From Blasia pusilla (lineage: Eukaryota > Marchantiophyta > Marchantiopsida > Blasiales): a DNA stretch of 64,000 nucleotides. A program made the position numbers and the translations under genes. The DNA lies in contig CM114272.1 in assembly GCA_050084515.1 (NCBI GenBank), positions 54,374,001-54,438,000 on the forward strand, given 5' to 3'. A model generated the notes under the pieces. That model did not search any database. It was given only the letters and a program-made list of their open reading frames with translations, and was not told where the DNA came from. Positions 35,238-48,505 of the stretch are shown here, piece after piece. How positions within the stretch are numbered: position 1 is the stretch's first letter; every line of letters starts with the position of its first letter.

Positions 35238-35242
<5 letters not shown>
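34601..35242. other. No gene seen
   Basis: AT-rich sequence without recognisable coding or element features. Confidence 0.35.

Positions 35243-35307
<65 letters not shown>
35243..35307. repeat. (AG)n microsatellite, about 32 units
   Basis: An uninterrupted AG run. Its complement, a longer (CT)n, lies 1.9 kb downstream. Confidence 0.95.
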
Positions 35308-35310
<3 letters not shown>

Positions 35311-35814
35311 AGGGAGGAATGAGATTGTGAGGGTATACAAAATACGAGCAAGTTTATATAGGGGAGGATGGAAGGAAGAGAATGAACCCTTCTAATTCCC
35401 CAAATCATCTACCCCCACTTACAATTCATTACTTAACCATCTCCACTAATTTTCATTTAACAAACTTGACATTTTATTCTCCTATTAGATTCCTTCTTGA
35501 CCTATCCTAACTTCTTGACCTACTCTAAATTTCCAACATATCTATTTTCCAATACAACCATCCTATTCAAATAATTTTAATATTATCCTTCCTTTCTCCA
35601 CCGTTACTATCATAAATTCTTCAATTACTCTCATTTCTAACTAGTATCCTCTACTAGAACCACCCTACTCCAACTTCTCAAGCCGTCAATCACCCAAATC
35701 CTAGAAAAAATCATTTTATACCCCTTGAAATCATAGGGCCTACCCACAATCCCTCGACTCGCATCCTAGCCCTCAAGACAACCAGAGGGGCATAGTTCTT
35801 GGTCAGAGGGGCCC

Positions 35815-36260
35815 ATAACTAGCCCACACGCGGTCTTGGCGGCTGCGCCCTAGCTTGCAAGCGGGCTCCAAGGCTCGCAACGAGGCCGCGTCCTAGCCTG
35901 CAAGCGAGCTTCAGGGCCCGCAACTAGCCCGAAGGCAGGCTTGCAAGCTAGGGTGCAAGCCCACATGCAAGCTGCGAGCTTCCAATGCGGGCCATGTGCG
36001 GGCTTGCTACTGGTAGTGCGGGCCATGTGCAGGCTTGTAGCCCGCAGGGCCAACATGTTGGGCCCGCGTGGCACCTGCTTGCAGCCCGCCTTGCGAGTGT
36101 GGCCCGTACCCTAGCCCGCACCCTTCATCGAATCCCGCAGCTAGTTCGTGCGCGCGGTCAACTTGAGCGCCAAAAAAACCCGTGTTCGCGACCGATTTTC
36201 CATGTTTGGACATGCCCGTCCTACAAACAGACTTGTCCGTTTCCGTGCAACCTTGGGCAC
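35815..36260. repeat. GC-rich degenerate repeat ending in a MITE-like terminus
   Basis: Many variants of GCTTGCAAGC and GGCCCGCA repeat over about 350 bp. The right end (TTGTCCGTTTCCGTGCAACC) resembles the right end of the MITE at 30357-30686. Open frames through it are low-complexity. Confidence 0.55.
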
Positions 36261-36424
36261 TGGCCTATGCGTAGGCTATGTACGGGCCAGCACAGGGGCC
36301 GCTTGCATGCTTTGCTTGGGCCTATCACATGCTAGAAGAGTGAGGAAACAAAATCTAATAAAATCACTAAAATTTGTTACAAATCTTGAAGGTACAAAGT
36401 GGCCTAGTTTGTCCTTGCGCTCCT

Positions 36425-36840
36425 AGAAGAGCTTCAATGGAACCTGAATATAGAGATAACTCGACATATGAGAATGCGCTACCATTGCGGCTCTTGACTA
36501 CTTCTCGGGAAATCATGATATCGATTCTCTACCTATTTTCTTCATTTCTATTTGTAGAAAAAGTTTGTGAGGGGTTGAATCCCAAGTTCCCCGTGTTGTC
36601 TTGGCATAATAGGGGCTACTCCCTCGGACTCCTACGATGCATCAAGATGCCCTACACCCTAATGGAATATATGGTTAGTAACGCTACTCCTTAAGTTACA
36701 TACTTTATATTATAATGACTCCTTTGACGTCTAAGTCGAAACCATTAATCTAGGCTTCTCCTTATATAAGGGGGTTAGTTAGATTAATGGTGCACAACGA
36801 GAAGTGGATGTTGAGAATCTAATAAGACTTGACCAATAGG
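36425..36840 (+). repeat. Dispersed repeat family, copy 1 of 3
   Basis: It runs from AGCTTCAATGGAACCTGAAT through GTTGAGAATCTAAT. Inverted relatives lie at about 57650-58040 and 58300-58660. Non-coding; element type unknown. Confidence 0.65.
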
Positions 36841-37225
36841 AACGATCTGGCTTGGAAGGGCATGTGGGTTTGACGTGCGCTAGAAATCAAATGAAATTTT
36901 TTTTGGGAAGAGGGGCGGCGTAGATCTGGGTGTAGCCACAAGCACCCCTTGCCAACATGGACATGTCTGTCCTCTGGAAAGACATAAGTCCGTGGACACG
37001 GACTTTGTCCATGTGGACCTTAAGATTCTTATAGGGCCAAAATTCTATGAAATAGTCCAATGGCCCAACTCTTATGCAAAATTTTCACCTTCACTTCAAA
37101 TGAGAGGCTTTGAAGCCTACAAAAAAATGCTTTGTGTTGAAATAGATAGTAGCTTGGGATGAGCTACTTTCCATTAGACTTGATTTCTCGTACCTTGAAA
37201 TCATAGTTAATAGATTGGTAAGTTC

Positions 37226-37328
<103 letters not shown>

Positions 37329-37921
37329 GATCTAACCAAGGCATGGCGTAGAGTCTATGGTTGCATGGATATGACTTATATACATCACCTACGACGTTTT
37401 GGGGTCGGAAACCCCTAACTTATCAATGAATTTTTTTTCCTCCCCCTCACTTACTTTAAAACCGCAAGTTTTTAAAAATTATGACCCCTATATTTTGTTA
37501 AGTAAATTTTGTCCTTGATTTGTTTAGGGGCTTGAAAGTAAAGATAAGTATCCTTTCGCGCGACGGTCTTGTATTGTTGCACTTGATAACAAACTATTAA
37601 AAGCTTTCAGAAATACCCAAGCCACTACCAAACATAGTAATGATATGTAAGGTGGACTTATGTGCATGTTTCCATTGAGTTAATATTTAGTGCAGCTTCC
37701 ACTTTCCCCATTACTTTGACACCTATGACGGAGAGGAATTGAACCTCAGTATGGGCAGGATGCTCATATGGCCACGCCGTCATCCCCCTAACCTATCCCC
37801 TCCCAAAACTAGCCTATCATAAACTCAGAAAATGACTTCACACTAACATGCACATCACATGGCAAAAGACGACACGCTACGGATGTAATCATTGATCACT
37901 CGTAAATCACCGTTATCCAAT

Positions 37922-40900
37922 TCATATATCCTGGATGGACAAGGATGGATGGATACTTGGCTTCATGGACAAGATTACATTTGAAATCACCATTTCAATG
38001 TCAATATATTGGCCATCACATGCATCATATGTGAAGAAGGTGTTGCTCTTACCTGTACGCCGATACCAATTGCACAATATCTGACAAACACTGCATGTCT
38101 GTCCATCTTTTGGGACAGGTCGGTCCAAAAGATCAATAGGAGATCTACATCTACCCCATTGACTACCGTATTTTTTGTTGATCAATAGAATGCGATCTAA
38201 CCAAAACTCTTTTGTAGGTTCTATTCTGTTCTCATCCAAGTCTTTTTGTTTTCTCTTCTTTGATTTACTTGATCTAGTAGAAGGTCCTACTTGTGTAGTA
38301 GACTCAAAAAAAATAGCTATCATAACAAGTTGGGAAATCTAGATTACTTGGTTCTTTTACCTTACTTATAGTTTAATATGTTTTCTGTGACATCCGTGTT
38401 AGCCTATCTTTAGAAATGAAAGGATTGCAGGCCCAATCACTCACCAAAGTGGACTTGTAGTATATTCTGCCCTCAAATGTCACAGTAGGCACAACTTGAC
38501 GAGGAACTCCATCTGTGCACTCCTGCAGAATTGAACTGAATACATGCCTTACCTCATGTCCCAATATTTTTGTCTCTATGGATGGATTGTTATCTGCATC
38601 CTCAGCCAAGTCTTGACCAATCACTCTAAACTCAACAAAGGTTGGTGCATCACATTCCCAAGCATCAAGACTATTGAAATCCCTCTGCATTGGGTTATCG
38701 ATTTCTGTTTCATCAACTCTAGACTCCTCGGGTGGGCAAGGGCCTACTGTTGGTCTATGTTCAACAAAATCCTTAGAGTCATCATATGCAAGTGCCTCAT
38801 TTATAACAGCAGAATCAGGCCACGTCTCTGCCTCCACATCTTGTGGATGCAACCACCATCGCCTCTGACCTGTAGGCAAAGAGGACCTAGGAGACATACT
38901 CAACCTGCTCAATATTGATTTTGCTTCATCCAAACCCTCTTTAAGGGCATGAACTACCATCTCATTAGTCTGAATTAATGAATAGTCAAACAGATTAGGA
39001 CCATCTTCTCCTATACCTAACGGATGGAGAGTTCCCCACACGTGATCTTGCTTTGGATGAGACCGGCCAATCTTTAATCCTTCTGGTCCAAATTCCAAGC
39101 CAGCCAGTCTATTCAATCCCACTGCACTATCCAAAGATCCAAAATCATAGTTCCGTTCATGGCCACTCATTCCACCTACCTTGCTGAAGAAGATCTCACA
39201 ACAATCAGATCCTAGGAGGTGAAATGGAACTTGCAAGTATGGATACTTGTCACGGAAAGCACACATTAGTAATACAATAAAATGGCAAGATATGTTGATA
39301 TCATGGAAAGCTTGCACTGATATTATGTTCTTCTTTGTCACAGATCCTACACTCCCTTGTCACAGAATGATCACCATGTCTCAGCCAAAGTCTCCAGAGT
39401 CGAAAGAACCATGAATTTTTAGATGCCAAAACTACACGACTCCTCAAGTCATGCTTACGTGAGAAGAAAATATCAATGTAATTACCACAAACCTCCAAGT
39501 ATAGTTGGGTCCCTAGGCTTGTGTCATGGCGAACATCCATTCTCTCAAACATATCCTGCAAACAAGCTAGCACTCTCTTTGAAGCAATTCGTTGAGGCCT
39601 AGCCCAATTTTTCCTATCAGTTCTATTCACATCATCCCACTTCAAGCCATGCTCGTGAATTTTCTAGTGGTTATAGACATTTGTCACATATGACAAAGAT
39701 GCATGTTGATTTCTAAGAACACAAGTAGCCGAGCATCTATCTAATGGATTAATTGCTTTCTTCCCATTGTGAGGTGCATCTTGGTCTCCAAAGCCATACA
39801 GATCACCATTAGGAAGAATAGAGACAGAATATTGCCATCCTTCCCACCCCACACTATACCTACGTGCAGTAGAGTTAATACCCCAAAAATCCTCCATCAT
39901 TAGTTTTTTACGACGAGCATCCCCGTCAACGGCAATGTCTTGATGTCGGGCCGTCCTAATAACGGCCCGAAATCAAGCCGAAAATACTCATCCCACATTT
40001 CTTTCAGTTGCACCCACTGTTGTCTCACCCACTCTGCAATGAACTTTTACACTTGGCAATAACAAAGATGGCCAATTTAGGCATAGATTCATGAATAGGA
40101 TTTACAATGATAACTCTTGCATACATGCCTTTACAATAACCTGGAAAGTACTTACAATCTTGTGGTAGCCCTCATCACCCTCCCCGACCAGTACTTCCAT
40201 TCCATATGAATATTGGTGTGCCTCTTTGGGCCCACAAAACCCAATCAGACATGACTCTTTAATGTTAGGTTGTATTCACAAGGAAAAAATTTCTCAAAGG
40301 CTTATAATTTGTTGTATTGAATCTCAAACACTCACCTGGGCCTCTCCTTAATCCTTGTTTCATCCTCTGCAAATATTACATGGACATCTTCAATTCCAAG
40401 AGTTTGCTTTGATGCAGACAAAATTCTGCAATCCTCCAGGAATATCTCTTTGCGTAATCCAGCTCTGAAGGGTGGTAACTTGGCTCTATCTCGCTTCAAT
40501 GTTTTTAGACTTGGACCACCTAAGTTCTTCTGAAAGCAGTGGGCCACTTGCCTACCACCAAATTGTAGCATTGCTTGGGCTATGGCTTTGGTTTTCTTAT
40601 CGTACCTAAAACCCTTGGCAACCATGGTTAGATTTCTAGCAACATCTGTCATGAAATCCCATAACCCTTCTTTGCCACCAAATGTTCCAGTCCTATGCCC
40701 ATTCACTATATTCCTAAGGAACAGTCTCAGATCCTTCCTATCTATAGCTACTCCTAACAATTCCTCCAGCTTCCTCCGCCTAGTACTCAAGGCAGCTACT
40801 ATGATAGCATACTGTGATAGAAGCCATCGTTGGTTTCTGAATTTGGAAGTTAAATTTGCAACGTGCTTTCTGTGCTCTGTCTTGGTGAGACAATCCAATC

Positions 40901-42461
40901 GTATCCCCCCACTAGTATCTCTGGCTCCTTTTGGCACTAAAGCTTCTGCTTTCCTATGCACCCGACCACGGAAATCATCCAATCGCTTTACTGATTCACA
41001 TTTACTACACGTTAGGTTCATAAACCCGCCACCATTGTAAGACAACCTTTCACCATTGCTTGTGTCTAAAACAACCATGAATGGTCACTATAGACTCTAG
41101 AGTAGGATTGTAAACCTGTGCACAACAGGTTAACTCACAATCCCACAAGGCCCCTCCCTCTTGATCATCAAGAACAGCCTTGACATCCATCCGATCTCCT
41201 CTCTACTTTACCATTTCATCCCACAATCCCCAACAAAGCAAACTTAGTCTTAGATCTATTGCTCGATCTGACCCACCTTTCCCTGAAGAGCTCCCAATGT
41301 TGGACTTATCTCCTGTAAAGAACCTCAGGATTGATCCCTGTGATGGGTGTTGATCCCTAGTATCTGCTTTCCTTGGTCTTCCGCTCTTCCCAGACCTCAA
41401 TGCAATCTCCACCGAAGCCTCCTTGACCTCAGAGGTATCCAAGTGATCCCAGCTAACCATGTGTTGTCTCAAATTATGATCCAAATTCAGTTTCTTTGGG
41501 CACATGTCTCTATGCAACTTTCCACAGACCCTACATCTGACCTTAAATAGGTATGACATATTGGCATACTGAGGATCTGTGGGAGATGGTGTCACAAAGA
41601 ACACCTCCCTATCATCCCCAACATCCTCATTCAATTGGGAGACAATCTCTAGTCCTCTAGAGATGGCCTCACCATGATCAAAATGAGGTCTGTGAACAAC
41701 ATCACTAGGCTCCATCCATGATGTAGGCAATTTTCTTCTCTTACAAAAGCTATCCTTGTGTATCGGATTAACTAGATGCTTTGTCCTAAAGTTGCTAAAG
41801 CAATTTGCAATAACTTTCACATTTTGGGAATTCTCTGCATTCCCATAGTTCACTCTACACTCCAAACACTCTAGGTGTCCTCTGACATCTGTTGCATCAT
41901 CCCATATCTTCACCCTCCAATTTTGGTCTTTGTATCCATTCTTCTCAACCCACTTCCCTAATCTGATGAACTCATCATTCCAGCATTTTGCAGCTGGATC
42001 TGCCATCAACATTGACTCAAACGAGGCTTGAACTGAACCTTGGTTTGAGATATCAATTGAACCCACCGGATGTGCCTCAATTTCAATATGGTTCTGAGAC
42101 ACAGGAGTTGAAATTGCTACAGTCTCGCCTACAGTAGACATGGTGGCTGCAGAAGACTGAGAGGACGCTTGCGTTGTCTTCCCACAAGGGCCTACAGGTA
42201 ATTGTTGAATGACACCTACTATACCATCCAATTCCATCAGCACAATTACCTTCTCTGCATTCCGATGCATTCTACCAAGAAGCCTGAAGTCCCACAAATC
42301 AAAATCAAATTCTACAATTGCAGAACATTTCAGAAGCGGATCTGCTAGTGTCTGCCCATCTAAGTAATCTAAGAGACAAATAGGCTCATCATTCTCTCCT
42401 TCACCCCTCTTTTCAACCAATCTGATACTAGCTCTAGTACAAGTCAACTTTGGAAACTATG
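37922..42461 (-). CDS. Multi-exon transposase-like zinc-finger protein, superfamily not assigned
   Basis: Minus-strand coding blocks lie at 42461-41203, about 41067-40336, about 40262-40156, about 40130-39664, 39645-38445 and 38323-37922. Good donors follow 40336 (CCAG/GTGAGT), 40156 (GTAAGT) and 38445 (GTGAGT). Block 1 has two zinc-finger-like motifs: CLEC...NCFSNFRTKH and CRVCG...NLDHNLRQHMVSWDH. Later blocks give acidic positions in transposase-like settings: VIFAEDETRIKERPR, QDIAVDGDARRKKL, DQDAPHNGKKAINPLD and LGSDCCEIFFSKVGG. D-PH-GKK followed by E-FFS recalls P/THAP9-like or related RNase H-fold transposases, but I cannot place it. A small frame slip may exist near 40020-40060. It could be an element or a domesticated gene; no terminal repeats were found. 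Confidence 0.55.
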
Positions 42462-42739
42462 GGGATACACACAAGAACCTGTTATACAAACCACAACAGA
42501 GAATACAACACTACAGATCAGATCCAAAGAAATTCTTTGCGAGAGGTTATAGAATTTTGGATGCCATAGGAGTATACACATTGATGTTACCTCCTTAATT
42601 TAAGATATTGCGTTTAAAGCCATCACGGGGCAAACATTTTCTTCTAAATCCTCAATCCTAAATCGCAAAATCTAGTGGCCAAACTTGCTAAATCAATTGA
42701 CGTTAAAGTCTCTCTAGCATCTATTACACGAATATAGGT

Positions 42740-43463
42740 TTAATCTCGAGTAGGTACACACTGGCCCTCTGGAATTATATGAAGACGGAAATACACAAGT
42801 CGCCACTCACCAAAATTCCACCTGCCATTAACATCAGAGCCTTTATGCAGGTGTCTCTTGCCTCCTGGGGTTTGATCATAACACCAAGCACGGGGGCATC
42901 TACGACACTGCACTAAGTCATATATACCCGCCTGATATATCTTGCACACACCACAATAGTGACGGGAGCAGATGAGTGCATCAGGAGCAACAAGAGGGCT
43001 TTGCATTGTGTGAGCCTTGAGGTGAGCCTTCGAGAGTCCTCCGACGCAAGCGGGTCTTCACACATCCCGGGTGATAAAAGGAATAACAATCTATGTGAGC
43101 ACACTTGATGAGTCGTGTCTCAACCTCAGTATGCCCAACAACATGACCAACCAACCCACAAGAGAAAAAAATGGTTGTGTCATCAACACATAAGTCACAT
43201 ACCCAAGGTCCACTCCAATCATGATTTCCAGGCAGCACAACAGGGATGCACGTCTTACCCTTGCCACTATTTGGGTTGGTGGGCATGCCACCTCCAATCC
43301 AATGAAAATGGTGACCACAAGCACCATCACAAAATATAACATCACCTCCCTCATCACAAGAAAAGCAAAGATCGAGGATCCATCCAATGATCTTGAGCAT
43401 ATAATCTTGATCTAATAGGGGAACATTCGCCATTGTGTATGTGTGTACGCAATTCTTACCCAC
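42740..43463 (-). pseudogene. EDM2-type PHD-finger region
   Basis: From MANVPLLDQD (43430) the minus strand carries three Cys/His units in EDM2-like order. They are CFSCDEGGDVIFCDGACGHHFH; then WVCDLC...FFSCG..GH...IKCAHIDCYSFYHPGC; then, after a frame change near 42990-43010, CSRHYCGVCKIYQAGIYDLVQCRRCPRAWC. The last matches the AVCRRCPKSYH-type unit of plant EDM2, a chromatin factor acting at intronic transposons. A further short Cys-rich frame lies upstream (43720-43523). The frame break suggests a pseudogene, though an unrecognised intron is possible. Whether it joins the transposase-like gene immediately downstream is open: the 42461 block starts right after a good intron acceptor (CCCCATAG), so an upstream exon is expected. 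Confidence 0.6.
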
Positions 43464-43569
43464 GGCAGAGAACAGTCACCCACGATGACTCTCTATGATG
43501 CGCAAAAAGGACCAGAAATCCACTAGTTGTCAAATCCAATGGCCTCCAATAGGGCAGTCACTTCCCTAT

Positions 43570-45230
43570 GGTCTCCTTCAATACACCCTGCACAAATAGA
43601 ATGCAAGCATGTGCAATCAGATTTATGCTGACAAGTTTTGATAACACCAAAACTTTTCAACACATTCACTAGCCTATATGCACAAACCCGGTTTAGTAAC
43701 ACACCATAAGTGGTCACCACATTCAGAGCCTACTTGATCACATAAGGCAATACTTAATGATTACAGTCTCTCCTGAAACTAAGGCTGGAAGCTCGGTTGC
43801 TGTTGGTGGGAGGGCTGAACTGAGGAGTTGAATCTGGAAAACGTTGTTTTGAAAAAAATTCATAGAAGAATGGTAGGGGGACAAGAGAAACATGCCCAAG
43901 ACGCTTGAATTTTCATAGATATCATTACCAAAGTAGTGGAAAAATGATCACAACATAGCAGCACGGAGGTGTTGATCTCTCTCTATTCACTGTATATCTA
44001 GAACAAGAAGAATTGAAGTACTATTTATGAGGAGCACAGAGCAACAACATATGCAGATATTGCAAAGCTGGTTACACTAGAATTGTTCAACATTTTCAGT
44101 AACCTTTATTCATTGCCCAAAGCTGCATCACTGGTAAGTAATGTTTGTTGGGGGTATATGGTCGCAAAGTTACGACAGACATTACTTAATGAGTACAGTC
44201 TCTCCTGCATAAAATTCAAAACACAAAAAGCAAGCCCATATGCTAATATTGCTAAGTTTGTGACACTACCACTGTTCAACACATTCAGTAGCCTACTCTC
44301 TCTCTATCTAAATGGGAGCTTGGTTGTGCAGGAAACCATTAACCAATCAGGGTCTGCACTGTAAGAGCAAGATGAGAAAGGATTTTTTGGATACCATTAC
44401 CAAAGTAGTGGGAAAATGATCACAACAAAATAACATGGAGTAAGGCAGATGGTTTGTAGCAAAGATTCTGGTTGGGTGTATGGTCTGTGGAAAGGTCAGG
44501 TGGAGGGTCCCAAAGCTAATGCACTATTAAGTTATCTTTATTGGGGATCCCAATCGGGTAAAGTAGATGGGAGGGTGACAGGCTTCTTGGTTGACACTTG
44601 GAAGCTCCAGGGTCCATGGTTGTAGGGCTACAACAGACACTACTTACTAAGTACAGTCTCTTGGTCTCTTGCAAAAAATTCTAACCACACAAAGCAAAAA
44701 CATATGCTGATATTTCTAAGTTGGATACAATAGAACTGTTTATGTAATTCAGTAGCCTAAATTCAATGGCCAAAGAACATATGCTCATCTACACTAGAAT
44801 TGTTAAAAAAATCACAACTCACTAAGCAAATATATATGTTGATATTAGTAAGCTTGGTAACATGAGAAGTTTTCAACACTTTCAATAGCCTAGATTAATT
44901 GCCCAAAGCTGCTACACTCATTACTCATGTTTACTAGAGATCCCAATCAGATAAAGTAGATGGAACCAAGTTCATTAAAGCCTCTCTCTATCTACACTCT
45001 TCCCAGCCTCTTCTACACAAAATTCACAAGAGATAGAGTTGGAACAGATGCTGCTACTATTAAGTTGGTAACACCAGAAGTGTTCTCCACATTCACTAGC
45101 TTCCATTGGTGGCCCAAAGCTACTAAATTGATAACTAATGCAAGGCTATGACAAACCGTGTCTCTAATGAGTAGAGACTTTCTTTCTTTGGGTCTCTTGC
45201 ACAAAATTCAAAATACAGAGACTAGAGGGA
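43570..45230. repeat. Degenerate direct-repeat array
   Basis: Phrases such as CATATGCTGATATT, TTGTTCAACACATTCAGTAGCC and GTACAGTCTCTCCTGCA recur at least five times at irregular spacing (about 43600, 44050, 44230, 44700, 44830, 45040). CCATTACCAAAGTAGTGG recurs at 43925 and 44393. No gene is supported. Confidence 0.6.
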
Positions 45231-46660
45231 AGTTTCAATCTTCATCTCCTGAGTATCAAAGAAACACTCCTCAGAGAATCCCAAAGAGCCTTACTGTTAC
45301 ATTTGTAACAAGAAATATCATATCTCAAGCAAATGTCCTAAAAGAAAAATTCTCAAGATATTTCTTGAGTATTGCAAAACTCAATCAAAAGATACCTCAT
45401 CTTTGTTAGTCAATACTTCACCCATCACTCAAGCATTAACATGCTCCACATCTAAGGAACTACAACCAGATGAACCACTCTATGTGTTCATGATACAAAA
45501 GTCCTGTATAACTACTTTCCCAGATCTTTCCAAACTTTGGATCCTTGATTATGGTTCAAATTCTCATGTTTGTTGTCAAAGAGAATTGTTCTCTGATTTC
45601 CTTCCTAACTCTCTCATGCTCATTTCTGGTAAAGAAAATGGCAAAATGTATGCTACAATTACTAGTCATAGTTTAGGCAAAGGTTTTGCCAAGCAAGGCG
45701 TGTATCTACTTGAATGTCAATCTTCTACTCCTCCAACAATTTTGCTAACCACAAGTTCATCTAATCTCTAGCACAATTCTATAGGACACCTCAACAATTT
45801 GCATTTACTGCAACTACATCAACAAAATATGGTTTGGTCAAAGTGACGATGACTGCGGCTGGTATGCTTGAGTATATTTGCCTCACCCGATTACTACTCT
45901 TTATTCCCCTGTGTGTTTAAAGTATTTTCAATTAAATAGGTTCAAGATGTATCTGTCATTACTTCTCATTAACAAATCTCATGTTTTCACTACCATACAT
46001 GTACAGGTTTCAATGTAAACACTCAGTAATGGGCTTGACTGGAGAGAACTCTGAAGAATTGCAGTGATTCATAATACAGTGCATCCTACCTGTTATCAGA
46101 TTGGATCCCCAAGTGTAACATCACCTTCATGTATGTCTAAAAGTTCTCTCAATTTAGGCATACCTTCTATAGTTTGATTACAAGAAGTGCTTCTACAGTT
46201 GGATAAGTAAAAATCAATGCTACATCAGTCACAAGAACACATACGTCTCTTCTACATTCCAGAAGTTCAAAATCATGGTTGAAACAAAAACTGGTCTCTA
46301 CTGTGCTATTCTCAGAACATATGGAGTTGGTGAATACACAGCCTTTTCTTATACCAGAATTTCTTCAAAATTTTGGTATTCTTCATCAACGCACAGGAAG
46401 AGATTCTTCTATACAGAATGGAACTGCAGAAAGACTCAACCGCACAGTGAACCATAAGGCAAGATGTATTTGCTCTCATTCCATCTAAGAGAAGAAGAAA
46501 GTTGTATTCTACGGATGAAGAATGTATATTCCTTGGTTATCAAATTGGTTCTAGATGTTATAAACTTTTCAATTCCAATACAAAACATGTTTTTCTCAGA
46601 AAAAATGTTGTCTTCAATGAAGACACTTCTTTCTCCTTCTCTGATGTTTTTCATTCTACA
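45230..46660 (+). pseudogene. Ty1/copia gag-protease-integrase remnant
   Basis: The plus strand reads CYICNKKYHISSKCPKRK near 45290-45345 (a CX2CX4HX4C zinc knuckle) and then WILDYGSNSHVC near 45538 (copia protease, with DSG changed to DYG). Next are FLQNFGILHQRTG...QNGTAERLNRTV near 46360-46450 (integrase) and CIFLGYQ...CYKLFN...VFLRKNVVFNED near 46515-46625 (the block after integrase). Protease before integrase before RT defines Ty1/copia. The middle of integrase is missing and stops are frequent. RT does not follow on this strand. Confidence 0.8.
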
Positions 46661-47169
46661 TATTATCCATTTTTCTATTCTTTTCCAATAGAAGACTCTA
46701 CACCAATAACTATCCTACTTTTCTTATGGTTCAAGGGGACTGCCCCTGTCCCGAACTTGAACTTGTTCCCAAGCAAGGCCTTCCCCGCAAATAGTTCTTC
46801 AATTTTGCTTTCTCAGGGTATACCGTTGTCGTGTCGAGAGCCTTTCTTTGAGCAAGGGCGGGCCTTCTAGCTACGGTAGATGTGGTTGATGCAAGGTGAA
46901 CTCTCTAAGAAGTTCTCCTTTTTCAATACAAAATTATGATGTATACTCTCCATTCTCTCACGAAAGGTATGACAAATGGAAGTGTCGAGGCGATCACTTC
47001 TTCGTAACATCGGATCCCGAAATTCCTAACTATAAAATCCCTATAAACTACTTTACGCTTGTACACGAGGAAGATAGCACAACTAGTGTTAAACCCTACT
47101 TGAGCAGGCTTATTGACGTCCATGGATTGCTATATAAGGACATACAAAGTATAATCCCATGTCCTTCCA
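46661..47169. other. No supported gene
   Basis: An open plus-strand frame of 117 codons (46896-47249) has no recognisable domain and its end lies inside the LTR-like repeat, so I do not call it a gene. Confidence 0.35.
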
Positions 47170-48054
47170 TATGTGACGATAGGAAGGATCACCGGAGTTG
47201 GAGATTGCATGACCCGGTTCATGAACGCCTCCCCAAAGTGATAAACTAAATACCGAGTGAACCAGTGTCTGTCTACAAAGAGTACCTTGACATGGTATGG
47301 ATCGAGGAAAGGAAAGTCGAGCACAACTCGTGCTCCGTCCCTATCCATGCTTGATAGACATTCTCTACTCTCCTCAAGAATGGGTTTTGGCGGAGTTATT
47401 CTCCCAAGAGGGATAATCCACTCTCATTGGGAAAGTAACAAGCCAAAACATCCGCTATTTTAGTATGACTAAACTCCTCTAAGGTGACGAAACTCTCATC
47501 TCCAGACACACACACCACACTCTAGAAATCTCTCGAAGATTAGACCATGGTCAAGTTACTCTCCCAAGAGGGGTGATCCACTCTCATTGGAAGAGCAAGC
47601 AATCCCAAAGCCATACACTCAAGAGAGACGTGAGAGACTCAAGATGTGGAATAGAAGGTGATGAACCCTTGAAGGTCCCTCCTCTTTATATACTCACAAG
47701 GGATCCACAAGAGTACGAAATAGAGCTTATCTTATCTTGTGCCACATGGCTTCCTCTCAAGGCTTAGCCAATCATATTTTGACACAAGTAAATTTCCTCT
47801 TATCTCTTCTAAAATATCCTCTCTTACCCACATGATATTTTCCAAATTACCCCAACTAACCTAGCCACCAACCAAGACTACTTTTGCTTTTCATTAAAGC
47901 AACTACTTTACTTTTATAAAGTCATCTTTTATTTATTACCTCCTTTTCCTAAAGTTGGGAGTGCATAAAAGAGGCACCATAAAGAGGTTTAAACATAAGA
48001 ATCTCCTTTTTCTAAGCCAATTTACTTAATACTAATGAAACTCTATCTAACACT
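47170..48054 (-). repeat. LTR-like repeat, minus copy
   Basis: This is an inverted homologue of 18860-19732. In its own sense it begins TGTTAGATAGAGTTT near 48054. It separates a plus-strand copia remnant from a minus-strand one, so the two are not one simple element. Confidence 0.6.
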
Positions 48055-48505
48055 TAATGACGAAGGAGTTTACATACTGGTTGATTTTACTATACGACAC
48101 CGTCAAAAGAGAGAGGTCAGAAATCTTCATGGCTTCCTCCGTGCTGTTTTGCACGGAGGACTTGCCCACTTCATTGGTTATGGTATCCACAAATGCTTTC
48201 TTATCTTGCTTCCACAATTCAGGCCTTAATGGAAGCTTGGAGCCTTGCACAATCTCTAAGATAGAGAGAGAGAGAGCGAGCAGATATACACTTTCTATGT
48301 TTGTCCTATGATAGAAGTTTGGTCAGGACATAGCTGCCATATTCTCTGTTGGACAGTAAACCAAGGAGATTTCTCTTTCTATCATTTCTCTTACAAAGTG
48401 ATGTTTGATGTCAATGTGTTTTGTTCTAGGATGATGAACAGGATTTTTGCTTAATGCAATACTTCCTTTGTTGTAAACCTGTAGGGATGTAGGAGTCATC
48501 TATTC

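Noticed and set aside
35850-36426. Ala/Gly/Pro-rich frames on both strands near 36 kb
   Set aside because: They are produced by the GC-rich repeat; equally long frames occur on both strands.
43115-43415. Plus-strand His/Cys-rich frames near 43.2 kb
   Set aside because: They are antisense to the PHD-finger region.
42740-43463. Second methyltransferase, suggested by MANVPLL resembling the MTase motif MGNVPLL
   Set aside because: No other MTase motif is present and the sequence continues as PHD zinc fingers.
46896-47249. 117-codon plus-strand frame as a host gene
   Set aside because: It has no domain, runs into the LTR-like repeat, and its repeat portion is non-coding in the copy at 19.6 kb.
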